Virus record (IMG/VR): IMGVR_UViG_3300048008_000449
Location: 140,773-204,772 of that record
Reading direction: 5' to 3' (one strand)
Length of the DNA stretch: 64,000 nucleotides
From: a virus
In this document: positions 8,891-16,486 of the stretch, piece by piece
Layout: every line of letters starts with the position of its first letter
How positions within the stretch are numbered: the stretch's first letter is position 1
Program-made: the position numbers and the translations under genes
Notes under the pieces: generated by a model
Told to the model about the DNA's origin: nothing
What the model saw: the letters and a program-made list of their open reading frames with translations, nothing else
The model's database searches: none

Positions 8891-8899
8891 GTATTTATC
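8891..8899 (-). promoter_or_regulatory. Late promoter (GATAAATAC)
   Basis: Minus-strand GATAAATAC lies 19 bases before the ATG at 8872, with an AGGAG ribosome site between. Confidence 0.65.
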
Positions 8900-8921
8900 A
8901 AATACTACCAGATTTTGAAAG

Positions 8922-8930
8922 CATAAATAG
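8922..8930 (+). promoter_or_regulatory. Late promoter, plus strand (CATAAATAG), leaderless spacing
   Basis: Plus-strand CATAAATAG ends five bases before the ATG at 8936. Transcription would start at or next to the start codon. It diverges from the minus-strand late promoter at 8891-8899. Confidence 0.5.
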
Positions 8931-8935
8931 ATGTA

Positions 8936-9307
8936 ATGCAAACGAAACATCAGAAACTCTTGGACGAATATCCGTTCCTTACTGTAGTAGAGTATGCTAG
9001 CAATGAGTATCTTGGTATAATTCAAAACATAGATAACCATGTTGCTAGTATGTATGTCTACGATCGATTAAACGAAACCTCAGAAAAAGCAAAGTTCTTA
9101 GCACTTGGCGAAGAATGGTGGTGGGAAACTAATAGAAAGTTACCTATTAATATTGCATTACTTAATAGATGGAATTTCCAATATTGTGTACAAAGTTTTA
9201 ATGTTAAACAAATGGACGTAATTGCAGGGCCTGAAGTAAGATTAAGTAATAGCATTACTAAACGTATCAAACGCAGAAGTATTAATCTTGTAAAGAAAAA
9301 CCAGTAG
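8936..9307 (+). CDS. Plus-strand protein of unknown function, conserved look
   Basis: A 123-residue protein, one of the few plus-strand genes. It is rich in aromatic residues (YPFLTVVEYASNEYLGIIQN, EEWWWET) and ends in a basic tail (TKRIKRRSINLVKKNQ). A late-type box sits directly before the ATG, with no ribosome site. Its last 26 bases run tail-to-tail over the end of the minus-strand gene at 9282. I recall similar small ORFs in T4-like marine phages, but no function. Confidence 0.65.
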   Translation: MQTKHQKLLDEYPFLTVVEYASNEYLGIIQNIDNHVASMYVYDRLNETSEKAKFLALGEEWWWETNRKLPINIALLNRWNFQYCVQSFNVKQMDVIAGPEVRLSNSITKRIKRRSINLVKKNQ

Positions 9308-9866
9308 CAAGCATATTTAATTGTAATACAATAGCCATTGCATATGCATGGGCATGTGCTTTCTTAAAATAGTAGTCGCCATTTGTAGGCTTTATCCATA
9401 CTTCATTATTAATGGTATTCCAATCTTTACCAATTAAATATCTTTTGGCTGGTCTAATTACTGCTAATACTGCGGCCATTTGTTCTACACTCTTAGGTTT
9501 CATCTGCCCAACAACACCAAAGTGTTTATGAATATGAAAACATTGTTCTACAACTTCTTTGTGTTCTAACAATTCCCACATTGGTTCCATTGCTAGTAAA
9601 TCATCTAATTGTTTCTTAGATTCAATCTTTTTATATAAGCCAACGTTAAGTATATCAATTTTAAAATATCCCATACTTTCAGCTTCTTTGTGATCAATTG
9701 TAGACATACCTGTAAATGGATTGCTAGGAATGTCATGGAAGTATATACCAGTATTGTGCTTAACTTGCTTGTTATCACGTGCAATCATTGCTGGTATTCC
9801 ATTAATAATATTAAGTAGCTTATCTCTATTTGCTACATCAATATCAATATCTGTGTTTACTATCAT
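9282..9866 (-). CDS. Mini-protein resembling the DnaE (Pol III alpha) palm
   Basis: A 194-residue protein whose landmarks follow bacterial DnaE in order: TDIDIDVANRD (cf. PDFDVDF, catalytic Asp pair; here D8/D10), KHNTGIYFHDIP (cf. the RHAAGVVI region), MGYFKIDIL (cf. VKFDFLGL, third catalytic Asp; here D71), AAVLAVIRPA (cf. ALxRPGP) and KKAHAHAYAMA (cf. NKSHAAAYAL). PHP, fingers-extension, beta-binding and OB domains are absent; DnaE is normally over 1100 residues. It is therefore a stripped palm-like remnant or a specialised small protein. It is translationally coupled (ATGA) to a tiny TM ORF upstream. Homology is read by eye; activity is unknown. Confidence 0.6.
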   Translation of the reverse strand: MIVNTDIDIDVANRDKLLNIINGIPAMIARDNKQVKHNTGIYFHDIPSNPFTGMSTIDHKEAESMGYFKIDILNVGLYKKIESKKQLDDLLAMEPMWELLEHKEVVEQCFHIHKHFGVVGQMKPKSVEQMAAVLAVIRPAKRYLIGKDWNTINNEVWIKPTNGDYYFKKAHAHAYAMAIVLQLNMLATGFSLQD

Positions 9867-9949
9867 TTTGGATCCTCGTTGTTCATTTTATACAATAAAA
9901 AAATTGGTATTATAAAACAACATAATACAAAAAGCAAAGACCATATCAT
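9863..9949 (-). CDS. 28-aa single-TM micropeptide
   Basis: A short ORF whose ATG overlaps the upstream stop (ATGA) and whose TGA overlaps the downstream ATG (ATGA), filling the gap between two genes exactly. The peptide has one hydrophobic span (WSLLFVLCCFIIPIFLLY) followed by a polar tail (KMNNEDPK). The double coupling and clean TM profile support translation. It could be a membrane-active or regulatory micropeptide; function unknown. Confidence 0.5.
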   Translation of the reverse strand: MIWSLLFVLCCFIIPIFLLYKMNNEDPK

Positions 9950-10617
9950 ATAGTTGCTTGCTCCATTATTTCTTTTACCCATTTAGTATCTTGTGGGTTT
10001 ACTTTCATTGCACGTTCCCAATAATCTATTTCTAAATAATCAGTAACCATTTTAATTTGTTCAGGATTAAATCTATCAATTAATCCTTGCGCCGCATTAC
10101 TATTAAATAGTACCCATGGCGAAATCTTTCCACTACAAATATGAAATACTGCTAAATTAGGTGATACTATTTCAAAATAATTATTATATGTTGTATTGTT
10201 TTCTTTTGCCCAGTTTTGTAAAAATAGTATTGTACGTTCTACTGCCCTATCTACTGTCTCAGTTCTTAAACGTTCTTTCATCCATGATGTAAACTGTTTA
10301 TCTTTACACCAATGGTCAAGTCTTACTTGGTTTCTTACTAACCAAGTTGCGTAAGCCGGAACATCATCGATACCAATGTCGCGACAATAATAACCAAACT
10401 TACAGAAGCCAATATAGTATTGACTCTTTGCAAAATCTTCGTAGCTTTTTTCATTCTTTGAATTTGTTCCTATTTTATAAAATAATTGAAATGCTCTAAA
10501 ACCAAGTTGAACATGTTGTTCTCCTTTTTGCATAAATCTACGTTTCTGTTCACACATATGAACAGCTAGTGTACTTTCTTTTTTAAATGTTTTAGAACAG
10601 TATCCGCATTTATACAT
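9946..10617 (-). CDS. Zinc-finger (C2HC-like) protein, unknown
   Basis: A 223-residue protein. The N-terminus is a C-x2-C-x12-H-x-C finger (C4, C7, H20, C22), followed by a basic stretch (EQKRRF) and a helical domain rich in Trp and Tyr. A one-finger N-terminus plus helical domain fits a nucleic-acid-binding protein. It overlaps the upstream oxygenase-like gene by 8 bases within the replication region. I recall similar proteins among T4-like cyanophages without assigned function. Confidence 0.65.
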   Translation of the reverse strand: MYKCGYCSKTFKKESTLAVHMCEQKRRFMQKGEQHVQLGFRAFQLFYKIGTNSKNEKSYEDFAKSQYYIGFCKFGYYCRDIGIDDVPAYATWLVRNQVRLDHWCKDKQFTSWMKERLRTETVDRAVERTILFLQNWAKENNTTYNNYFEIVSPNLAVFHICSGKISPWVLFNSNAAQGLIDRFNPEQIKMVTDYLEIDYWERAMKVNPQDTKWVKEIMEQATI

Positions 10618-11278
10618 TAACAGTTTCCTTTTTCCAGAAAGGATCAGTCCAATTCTCTTTTAAGTTTTCTGGTCTACTAACTTTCATAGTATATAACGAG
10701 TTATTAATCAAGTCAACATATTTTTCTGTTGGTTGTCCAGTCCATGGAGCACCTATACATAATGTGACTTTTTCTTCTGTACCTGGCTCAAGTGCATGTG
10801 GATGACTACCATCCAATACATATGTAGTATAATTTTGTGGAATATAAACTTTATTATCTTTCTTATCTATAAAATACAATTTATCAACATTACCGTTTAA
10901 CACGATTCTAAATTTATGTTGCAGTGATCCTATTTCATCAACCTTACTATCTAAATGTACATTTAATCCATAGTTTGCTGGCGTTCTTAAAATAGTAACT
11001 CTGCCAACTGGTTCCATCCATGGAAATACTTTTTCTTTTAAAAGTTTTTGTGTAAATGTCCAATTCTGTGCAGGTTTGGTATATGCAAACTCTCCATATC
11101 TTGTATTTTTGCCTTCTGCTTGTCCGCCAAGTTGACCTTCTGCATTAAATACAGGTAGCATCTTGCATCCACGAAATTCGTTATAATGCCAGTAACTATC
11201 ATCAACTGACATTACTTCATTATACATAGCTTTTCTATCTTCATCTGTTATATTTAGATCTAAAGCCGTAAACGTCAT
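10610..11278 (-). CDS. Fe(II)/2-oxoglutarate oxygenase-like protein
   Basis: A 222-residue protein with a double-stranded beta-helix pattern: NVHLDSK (H-x-D metal pair), LQHKFRIVLNG, and GSHPHALEPG (distal His). This resembles aspartyl/asparaginyl hydroxylase-type dioxygenases. The usual 2OG-binding Arg after the distal His is replaced by a Lys-containing segment (EEKVTLC), so cofactor use is uncertain. Substrate unknown. It sits among small conserved genes of the replication region and overlaps both neighbours. Confidence 0.65.
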   Translation of the reverse strand: MTFTALDLNITDEDRKAMYNEVMSVDDSYWHYNEFRGCKMLPVFNAEGQLGGQAEGKNTRYGEFAYTKPAQNWTFTQKLLKEKVFPWMEPVGRVTILRTPANYGLNVHLDSKVDEIGSLQHKFRIVLNGNVDKLYFIDKKDNKVYIPQNYTTYVLDGSHPHALEPGTEEKVTLCIGAPWTGQPTEKYVDLINNSLYTMKVSRPENLKENWTDPFWKKETVNV

Positions 11279-11733
11279 TTTAATAATTCTTTTATTTGTT
11301 TTTTATCTAGCCCGTACTCTTCAAAAAGATCTTTCCAATCATCTTTTGTTTTAGTACTAATAAATATCTCTACTTCATCATCATTTAAATGACTATAATT
11401 TTCAACTACCCACTTTTGAATCTTATTCTTTTTCATTGCCTTACCTGGTGGTAGCCATGGATGAAATGTAGTCTTACCTAATCCAACTAATTGCATCAGT
11501 TGATACTGCAATTGTGGATGTTTACGTAATTTGTTAAAGTGTACATTAACTACTTCATTAGTCCATTCTAAATAATGTTCAGTAAACATCTTGTCTCCAC
11601 AACTACTAGTATAACGCATAAGTAGCCATAAGCCAAGTTTGTTTTTCTCTTCATCAGTTAAACTATCATACCAAGTTCTATCTTTAGTATCAATAGATCT
11701 CATCTCTTCTTTGATGTTTAGTTTATTTGACAA
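11275..11733 (-). CDS. Conserved-looking helical protein, unknown
   Basis: A 152-residue, mostly helical protein, Trp/Lys-rich (EEKNKLGLWLLMRYTSSCGD, HPWLPPGKAMKK). The frame starts with a TTG at 11733 preceded by GGGGAAG, overlapping the previous gene by 11 bases. The next in-frame ATG is at 11703 and would give a shorter product, so the start is uncertain. Function unknown. Confidence 0.65.
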   Translation of the reverse strand: MSNKLNIKEEMRSIDTKDRTWYDSLTDEEKNKLGLWLLMRYTSSCGDKMFTEHYLEWTNEVVNVHFNKLRKHPQLQYQLMQLVGLGKTTFHPWLPPGKAMKKNKIQKWVVENYSHLNDDEVEIFISTKTKDDWKDLFEEYGLDKKQIKELLK

Positions 11734-11944
11734 TTATTACTTCCCCTTCAGTTTCTATCCAAACTTTTGCACCACACGGTAATGGTTTATCTGGACTATA
11801 AACAACTTTACTATCACCTTTAATATGTACTTCATGTGCATAGTCATTGCTCTTAGATGTTTTACATGTTAACACAGGCTCTCTATCACCAGACTTAGCG
11901 TTACGTTTAATTATATGCTGATTAACGTGTATTCTAGTTTTCAT
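11723..11944 (-). CDS. Small conserved phage protein (KTRIHVNQH family)
   Basis: A 73-residue protein starting MKTRIHVNQHIIKRN and containing LTCKTSKSNDYAHEV and DKPLPCGAKVWIETE. I recognise this sequence type as widespread in tailed phages, without known function. The ATG at 11944 begins the family-like MKTRIHVNQH; an upstream in-frame TTG at 11971 lies inside the previous gene and is rejected. Mostly beta-like. Confidence 0.7.
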   Translation of the reverse strand: MKTRIHVNQHIIKRNAKSGDREPVLTCKTSKSNDYAHEVHIKGDSKVVYSPDKPLPCGAKVWIETEGEVIIVK

Positions 11945-11948
11945 TGTA

Positions 11949-12449
11949 CTACCAAAGCTCGCTAATGTCAAGTACCTCAGGTAACTTGTTTGATTCTTTT
12001 ACAAATAATACACAAGGTGCATTTGGTCCATCATGTAGTGGTACATTTAGTAAATGGCCGAATTTAAGTTTAGGTGCATACCATTTAACATCAGTATAAA
12101 TGTTAGTAATGCTTACATCCAAGTACTTAGGTGTAAAACCAGTTACTGGATTAAATGCAAATACACTAAAACCTCTATCATTTAAACTCATTAAACTTAA
12201 TACTTCTGGATCTCCTACTGTAGGATCGCAAATTACAACACTCCAATCTAATGGCATAGTAATTTGATATTCACCAATTTTTAATACTGCCGCTGGTGCA
12301 TAAAAACTTTCCAAGAACACTAATGGGATGAAGTAGTAATCAATAAAACCTGGATTACTGTAATCTAAAATACTGTATCTTAAATCATCTATAGTATCTG
12401 GTATGTCATCTAGTTCATACGTTTCGTTTTCAACTGTTAATATTTTCAT
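11949..12449 (-). CDS. Unknown conserved-looking protein beside uvsW
   Basis: A 166-residue, acidic, beta-rich protein (MKILTVENETYELDDIPDTI at the start; hydrophobic aromatic core FIDYYFIPLVFLESFYAPAA). It lies 9 bases downstream of uvsW with an AAGGA ribosome site, so it is probably co-transcribed with it. No family assigned. Confidence 0.6.
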   Translation of the reverse strand: MKILTVENETYELDDIPDTIDDLRYSILDYSNPGFIDYYFIPLVFLESFYAPAAVLKIGEYQITMPLDWSVVICDPTVGDPEVLSLMSLNDRGFSVFAFNPVTGFTPKYLDVSITNIYTDVKWYAPKLKFGHLLNVPLHDGPNAPCVLFVKESNKLPEVLDISELW

Positions 12450-12458
12450 TATTTTTCC

Positions 12459-13910
12459 TTATTGCCAATCAACTTTTTCAATGCTGAATGGATAGTTTGC
12501 TTCTTTATAAAACTTCTTACGCTCTGTTAAGTGTTTTTTGCTAAATTTTGCTGTACTGGTGATGTCCCATATTTGAACATTATCTTTATCTTCTGCTTTA
12601 CGTATTCCACGACCAATACTTTGAATGACTCTAACAAAACTCTTTCCAGGTTCTATTAGTACCAGATTAAAAATACGTGGAATGTTAATTCCTACTGCCG
12701 CAACTCCATAAGTTGCTACTACAATTTGATTAGTTCCTTCATTAATATTATCATACTGATCTTTACGATCTGTAGTTTTCATTTCTCCACTAACAAAGTT
12801 AGCTTGTGGAAGATTATCACAAATTAATCCACCTGCTTTAATCCTATCTACTAATACAAGTGTATTGCCTGATGCTGATACTTTTTCAATTAATCCACTT
12901 ACATATTGCATACGATCTTTATCTGTAGTAAGATAAGTTAATTCGCTTTGATAATTATTATACTCTGCAAATTCTTTCATTTGCACAACGTTAACATGAC
13001 ATTGACTAAGCACATCCATGCCTTGTAGTTCGCTTGCACTAAGTTTATTAGTTACATCACCTAAGCATGCTTGCAAACTAACTTTCTCATGATCTGCTTT
13101 AGGTATAGTACCTGTTAATCCCCAACGTAGTGGAATGTTTGCAAATTCTTTAGTAAGTAATTCTTTTAACACATCTGCTTTTGCTTGGTGCACCTCATCT
13201 ACTATTACACATACAACGTCTTCAGCAAAGTCTGCTAAACTTAGGTCTGATTCACCTTCTCTAAATCTTTTCTTAATACTATTCAAACTTTGCCATGTAC
13301 AAATAGTATGAGTTTTTCCTAATTCTTTTTTATCGCCAAAGTAAACACCAACGTCTAATCCTAGATTGTTATAATCATCAAATGTTTGACGTACTAAATC
13401 TTTGTTTGGTACAATAACAATTGATCTTCCATATGTTTCCACACGTTCGCTAAGTGCCGCGGTTATTAATGTTTTACCTGCACCTGTTGCAATTTCTTGT
13501 AAACAATGTGGAGTCTCTAAAAACTTATTAACAATCTCAATCTGATAATCACGCAATGTTACTGGCTCACCTGCAACCGGATGTTTTTCTGGCCATAATT
13601 TATGTTGAAATGTAGTTTTATCAACTGTTGGAAAATTAAAATCAAACTTATTTCTTAAGTCATCAATATCAATTTCATATCCATTATCCATAATAGTAGG
13701 AAGTACTCTATCAAGTAAATTAATATAAGTAACACCACCTACTGTAAAGTAACTTTGACATCCATCCCATCTACCTAATTTATATGCTGGCACATGGTAT
13801 GCATATGGTAAAAAGAACTTTAATTCTTTCTCACATTTACGGCGGGTATTAACATCAAGACCTTCTATCTTGCAGTTAACTTCATCTTTTAAAACAATTT
13901 TACATTTCAT
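12459..13910 (-). CDS. uvsW: UvsW-like recombination helicase
   Basis: Superfamily 2 helicase that in T4 resolves R-loops and branched recombination intermediates. Residues 1-110 form a DNA-recognition domain (AYKLGRWDGCQSYF, cf. the RYGNWDGRIR segment of T4 UvsW). The motor follows: Q-like TLRDYQ, Walker A ATGAGKT (141-147), DEVH box, TGT (motif III), and motif VI QSIGRGIRK. With the start at ATG 13910 the protein has 483 residues and aligns with T4 UvsW from its first residue. A longer TTG frame (13937) would begin inside the promoter and is rejected. A TTGACT-17-TATTAT promoter ends six bases before the ATG, predicting a leaderless mRNA. Confidence 0.9.
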   Translation of the reverse strand: MKCKIVLKDEVNCKIEGLDVNTRRKCEKELKFFLPYAYHVPAYKLGRWDGCQSYFTVGGVTYINLLDRVLPTIMDNGYEIDIDDLRNKFDFNFPTVDKTTFQHKLWPEKHPVAGEPVTLRDYQIEIVNKFLETPHCLQEIATGAGKTLITAALSERVETYGRSIVIVPNKDLVRQTFDDYNNLGLDVGVYFGDKKELGKTHTICTWQSLNSIKKRFREGESDLSLADFAEDVVCVIVDEVHQAKADVLKELLTKEFANIPLRWGLTGTIPKADHEKVSLQACLGDVTNKLSASELQGMDVLSQCHVNVVQMKEFAEYNNYQSELTYLTTDKDRMQYVSGLIEKVSASGNTLVLVDRIKAGGLICDNLPQANFVSGEMKTTDRKDQYDNINEGTNQIVVATYGVAAVGINIPRIFNLVLIEPGKSFVRVIQSIGRGIRKAEDKDNVQIWDITSTAKFSKKHLTERKKFYKEANYPFSIEKVDWQ

Positions 13911-13916
13911 ACTAGT

Positions 13917-13945
13917 ATAATACATTAACTTAGACAAAAAGTCAA
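13917..13945 (-). promoter_or_regulatory. Sigma70-like promoter of uvsW, leaderless spacing
   Basis: TTGACT (13940-13945), 17-base spacer, TATTAT (13917-13922) on the minus strand, then six bases to the ATG at 13910. Start-point distance puts +1 at the start codon. Confidence 0.65.
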
Positions 13946-13955
13946 GTTAAAGCCT

Positions 13956-14288
13956 TTATAATGTTAAATATTTTAAGAGTAAAAATAGACATATCATAGT
14001 TACTATAATAGAAACTATCAATGATAACCAGAATCCTTGATGCATAATCAAATACGCAAACACAGGAAAGAATATTAAACTTACTAAAACAAAATAAACA
14101 GTTTCTTTTGCTAACTGTGAAAATACCTCAGGCTGAATTCCGCTATAATGCATAAAGAATATGCTTACAATACTGCTTAGTGGTATTCCTAATATAAGAG
14201 CACCAATAGTCGGGTTGCCTCGTTCTGCGGCAGTTACAACACCTGCTATTACTAGTCCACCTATAACTGCTTTAAGTAAGAATTCCAT
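13956..14288 (-). CDS. DUF3147-like integral membrane protein
   Basis: A 110-residue protein with about four membrane spans (LLKAVIGGLVIAGVVTAA; ALILGIPLSSIVSIFFM; VYFVLVSLIFFPVFAYLI; FWLSLIVSIIVTMICLFLLL). The G-N-P-T-I-G-A-L...G-I-P-L pattern and spacing match the DUF3147 family, small membrane proteins of bacteria. Function unknown. The gene stands alone between a strong terminator and uvsW, with a late-type box immediately before its ATG. Acquisition from a host is plausible. Confidence 0.65.
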   Translation of the reverse strand: MEFLLKAVIGGLVIAGVVTAAERGNPTIGALILGIPLSSIVSIFFMHYSGIQPEVFSQLAKETVYFVLVSLIFFPVFAYLIMHQGFWLSLIVSIIVTMICLFLLLKYLTL

Positions 14289-14292
14289 AATA

Positions 14293-14301
14293 TTATTTAT
14301 G
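14293..14301 (-). promoter_or_regulatory. Late promoter (CATAAATAA), leaderless spacing
   Basis: Minus-strand CATAAATAA reaches to within four bases of the ATG at 14288. The arrangement ATAAATA-ATATT-ATGG is identical to that before the large terminase gene. Confidence 0.5.
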
Positions 14302-14305
14302 TCAT

Positions 14306-14330
14306 AAAAAAAGCCCCGAAGGGCTTTTTC
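14306..14330 (-). terminator. Rho-independent terminator (UUCG tetraloop)
   Basis: GCCC-TTCG-GGGC hairpin flanked by A and T runs, 13 bases after the AAA+ ATPase stop. The flanking A/T runs make it potentially bidirectional. Confidence 0.85.
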
Positions 14331-14342
14331 TAAAATTTATTT

Positions 14343-15209
14343 TTATGCTCTTCGCATACATGTAACTTCTGCAGTACGTTTCCACTTATCAGCACCAAAG
14401 CTCTTTTTAAGATCTGCAAGTTTAGTTACCATTCTCAAACTAACTTCTCGCATTTTTTCTTTGTTAGAACACATGAAGTCCATTAAGTCATCTTGCTCTT
14501 CTGTTGTAAACTGATATTCATTAAGCATACCATCTGCAACAATCTGCTTACAACGTAGAACTTTTTCTCGCATTGTATCCATTGTAAGATCTAAGTAATG
14601 ACATCTTGACATAATAGCCGCTAAGTGATCAGCAATTTTACCACGCACATTATCAAACTTAAGGTTAGTAATAAAGATAACACTACCTTGGAATTCAAAA
14701 GTATCTGGAATACCTTCACGTCTTAGTAATGCACTATCTGTATTCCAACTTAGTTTACGTTTCTTACATGAATCAAGTGCCGCTTTAAGCAAGTTAAGAC
14801 TTGTCTCATCATACAATACTGTATCACAATCGTCTAACACAAGAACACTATTTTTGTCTGCGTTATTGTAAAGTACTTTGTACAAACCAATTGCACTAGA
14901 AGCACCTTTAATAACTTCATAACGTAATTTGTTACCTGCAATAGCATCAAACAAATTATTCTTTTCTAGAACTTGTTCAACACCAAAACTTTTACCAACA
15001 CCTGGAGGGCCTGTTACAACCATACCACGTACAACACCATCGATAGATGCTTGTGTCATATCGTCTAAGATGCTAAAACGCTCTCGCATACGTTCTATGA
15101 TCATCTCATCTGTTTCTTTTGGATTGTCCTTTGCCTTACTTGGTAGGACCTCAATAATAGTCTCGCCTTTAGTGTTTTTACGAGCTTGTTTTAGTTGCAT
15201 ATTAGCCAT
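14343..15209 (-). CDS. AAA+ family ATPase
   Basis: A 288-residue ATPase. Walker A GPPGVGKS (67-74), Walker B SVLVLDDCD (121-129), sensor-1-like VIFITNLKF, and an R-C-H-Y-L-D-L region with downstream Arg typical of AAA+ lid domains. Such single-domain ATPases occur in T4-like marine phages near the recombination genes; the remodelled target is unknown. It has a strong early promoter (TTGACA-17-TATACT) carrying operator-like palindromes and an AGGAG ribosome site, and is followed by a terminator, so it is a single-gene early unit. Confidence 0.8.
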   Translation of the reverse strand: MANMQLKQARKNTKGETIIEVLPSKAKDNPKETDEMIIERMRERFSILDDMTQASIDGVVRGMVVTGPPGVGKSFGVEQVLEKNNLFDAIAGNKLRYEVIKGASSAIGLYKVLYNNADKNSVLVLDDCDTVLYDETSLNLLKAALDSCKKRKLSWNTDSALLRREGIPDTFEFQGSVIFITNLKFDNVRGKIADHLAAIMSRCHYLDLTMDTMREKVLRCKQIVADGMLNEYQFTTEEQDDLMDFMCSNKEKMREVSLRMVTKLADLKKSFGADKWKRTAEVTCMRRA

Positions 15210-15242
15210 TTATAACTCCTGTTTTTTATTAACTATACTTAC

Positions 15243-15271
15243 AGTATACAGTAAGACTTCTTGCTTGTCAA
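15243..15271 (-). promoter_or_regulatory. Early sigma70-like promoter with palindromic spacer (P1)
   Basis: TTGACA (15266-15271), 17-base spacer, TATACT (15243-15248). The spacer holds AAGAAGTCTT (15253-15262) and the -10 starts a TATACTgtaAGTATA dyad (15234-15248). It drives the AAA+ ATPase gene. Confidence 0.8.
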
Positions 15272-15321
15272 CCTATATACGTCAACTTTTTTAATTTTTT
15301 TTTGGTTTGTTTATTCATAGA

Positions 15322-15349
15322 ATTGGGCCCAATATAAAAAGGGCCCAAT
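15322..15349 (-). terminator. Hairpin terminator after HTH gene
   Basis: Nine-base stem ATTGGGCCC/GGGCCCAAT around an A/T-rich loop, 19 bases beyond the stop of the 86-aa gene. There is no long T tract after the stem, so it may act as a transcript-stabilising hairpin as well. Confidence 0.65.
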
Positions 15350-15368
15350 AATGTATATTTTGTGCTAA

Positions 15369-15629
15369 CTACGCCGCTACTCTTTTTTTAGCGATTGTGT
15401 ACTCTACTGCTGGTCTGCCTTGCATGCCAGATTCGATCGCTGTAGCTTTGATGTTAAAGCCTTCAGCTCTTAATTCTGAAAGTCTTGCACCTGGAGATGC
15501 GATGTCTAATTTATCTCTTAGAACATCCATAGTAAACGTTTTACCAGTTCCCCAAAATTTAGCTAGGATTTGTTGATTCTGTGTTCCTTCTTTAAAGAAC
15601 TTAGTTCCTACTGCTTTTGCTTTTCTCAT
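15369..15629 (-). CDS. Small helix-turn-helix (winged) DNA-binding-like protein
   Basis: An 86-residue basic protein. The core QQILAKFWGTGKTFTMDVLR, then ...IASPGARLSELRAEGFNIKA, followed by a beta hairpin (GRPAVEYTIAKKR), is a winged-helix layout; S-x-G-A-R-L-S-E-L-R would be the recognition helix. It is a single-gene unit with its own sigma70-like promoter and a following hairpin. Sitting between two early promoters that share palindromes, it is a candidate regulator of them (inference). It could equally be an RNA- or DNA-binding accessory factor. Confidence 0.65.
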   Translation of the reverse strand: MRKAKAVGTKFFKEGTQNQQILAKFWGTGKTFTMDVLRDKLDIASPGARLSELRAEGFNIKATAIESGMQGRPAVEYTIAKKRVAA

Positions 15630-15673
15630 AATATAACTCCTTTTTTTATTATTGTTATTAGTTATTATTAAGT

Positions 15674-15703
15674 ATAATATATATGAGTTTTGCTATTTGT
15701 CAA
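15674..15703 (-). promoter_or_regulatory. Sigma70-like promoter of HTH gene
   Basis: TTGACA (15698-15703) with TATTAT at 15674-15679 (18-base spacer), or TATATT with a 16-base spacer. It lacks the spacer palindrome of its neighbours. Confidence 0.6.
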
Positions 15704-15717
15704 CCTTTAAAAAACCC

Positions 15718-16422
15718 TTATATTTCAAGGATTTTAACCCGGTTAACCATAGTTTCTTTAGCATTTGTGTACTTTGATAGCTCATGTTTGTTAACAGTAG
15801 CCCTAATTTTAATGTTTCTACCGTTTATAATGCTACTAATATCTGGCTGATCTCTCCACCAAAACTTAATTAAGTCTTTTTTAGCATATACAGTAGTAAT
15901 CATGTAAATATTGCTAGTTTGTATGAATTTAACATCCATTACTTCTACTGATAAATCGTAACGTTTACCTCTATCTCCAAAGTACTGGCTACTATGCTTT
16001 AGCGAAGATAACTTATCTTCAACTTCTTCACGTTTTTTGTCAATATTTACACTATGTGGTAAACTAGCTATAATACTAACAGTAAATTTGTTAACATTTG
16101 CTTCAGATAGAGATTTAACAACGTTAGCCTCAAAACTATTAAGGTTGTTAGTCATTTTCTTAATCATAAGTTTACCATTAATAACAGTAATCAAATCATT
16201 AGCTTTTGTAATTTGTTCTTCTGTAAAATTCATTTTAGGATTTTCAATAATATCAACAATACATGATTTATTATCTTCAATTATGACTGGATTTTCAGGA
16301 TCTGAGTGATCTGTATATCCTTGTCCACTTTTAATAAAACCCTGTGTTTCATGAACTTGTATAGCCGCGGCCATAACATCCACAACTGTAATACTTGGCC
16401 AAGGTGTTCTATTCTTAGACAT
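15718..16422 (-). CDS. Early protein of unknown function
   Basis: A 234-residue protein. The N-terminal half is helical and acidic; the C-terminal half is beta-rich (FTVSIIASLP, RYDLSVEVMDVKFIQTSNIY, RNIKIRATVNKHEL). It is a single-gene transcription unit with a strong early promoter (TTGACA-17-TATACT) and a GGAG ribosome site, next to the recombination genes. I recall similar proteins in T4-like cyanophages but no function. Confidence 0.65.
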   Translation of the reverse strand: MSKNRTPWPSITVVDVMAAAIQVHETQGFIKSGQGYTDHSDPENPVIIEDNKSCIVDIIENPKMNFTEEQITKANDLITVINGKLMIKKMTNNLNSFEANVVKSLSEANVNKFTVSIIASLPHSVNIDKKREEVEDKLSSLKHSSQYFGDRGKRYDLSVEVMDVKFIQTSNIYMITTVYAKKDLIKFWWRDQPDISSIINGRNIKIRATVNKHELSKYTNAKETMVNRVKILEI

Positions 16423-16453
16423 AATTGTTACTCCATTTAATTAATATACTTAC

Positions 16454-16482
16454 AGTATACGGCAAGAAGTCTTACTTGTCAA
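16454..16482 (-). promoter_or_regulatory. Early sigma70-like promoter with palindromic spacer (P2)
   Basis: TTGACA (16477-16482), 17 bases, TATACT (16454-16459). The spacer holds AAGACTTCTT (16464-16473), and TATACTgtaAGTATA lies at 16445-16459. Same architecture as P1. Confidence 0.8.
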
Positions 16483-16486
16483 CCTT

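Noticed and set aside
12459-13937. Longer uvsW start (TTG at 13937)
   Set aside because: That start lies inside the promoter spacer, and the alignment with T4 UvsW begins at the ATG at 13910.
15274-15310. Possible extra small ORF in the A/T-rich gap before the ATPase promoter
   Set aside because: No start codon with ribosome site and no frame longer than about ten codons was found there.
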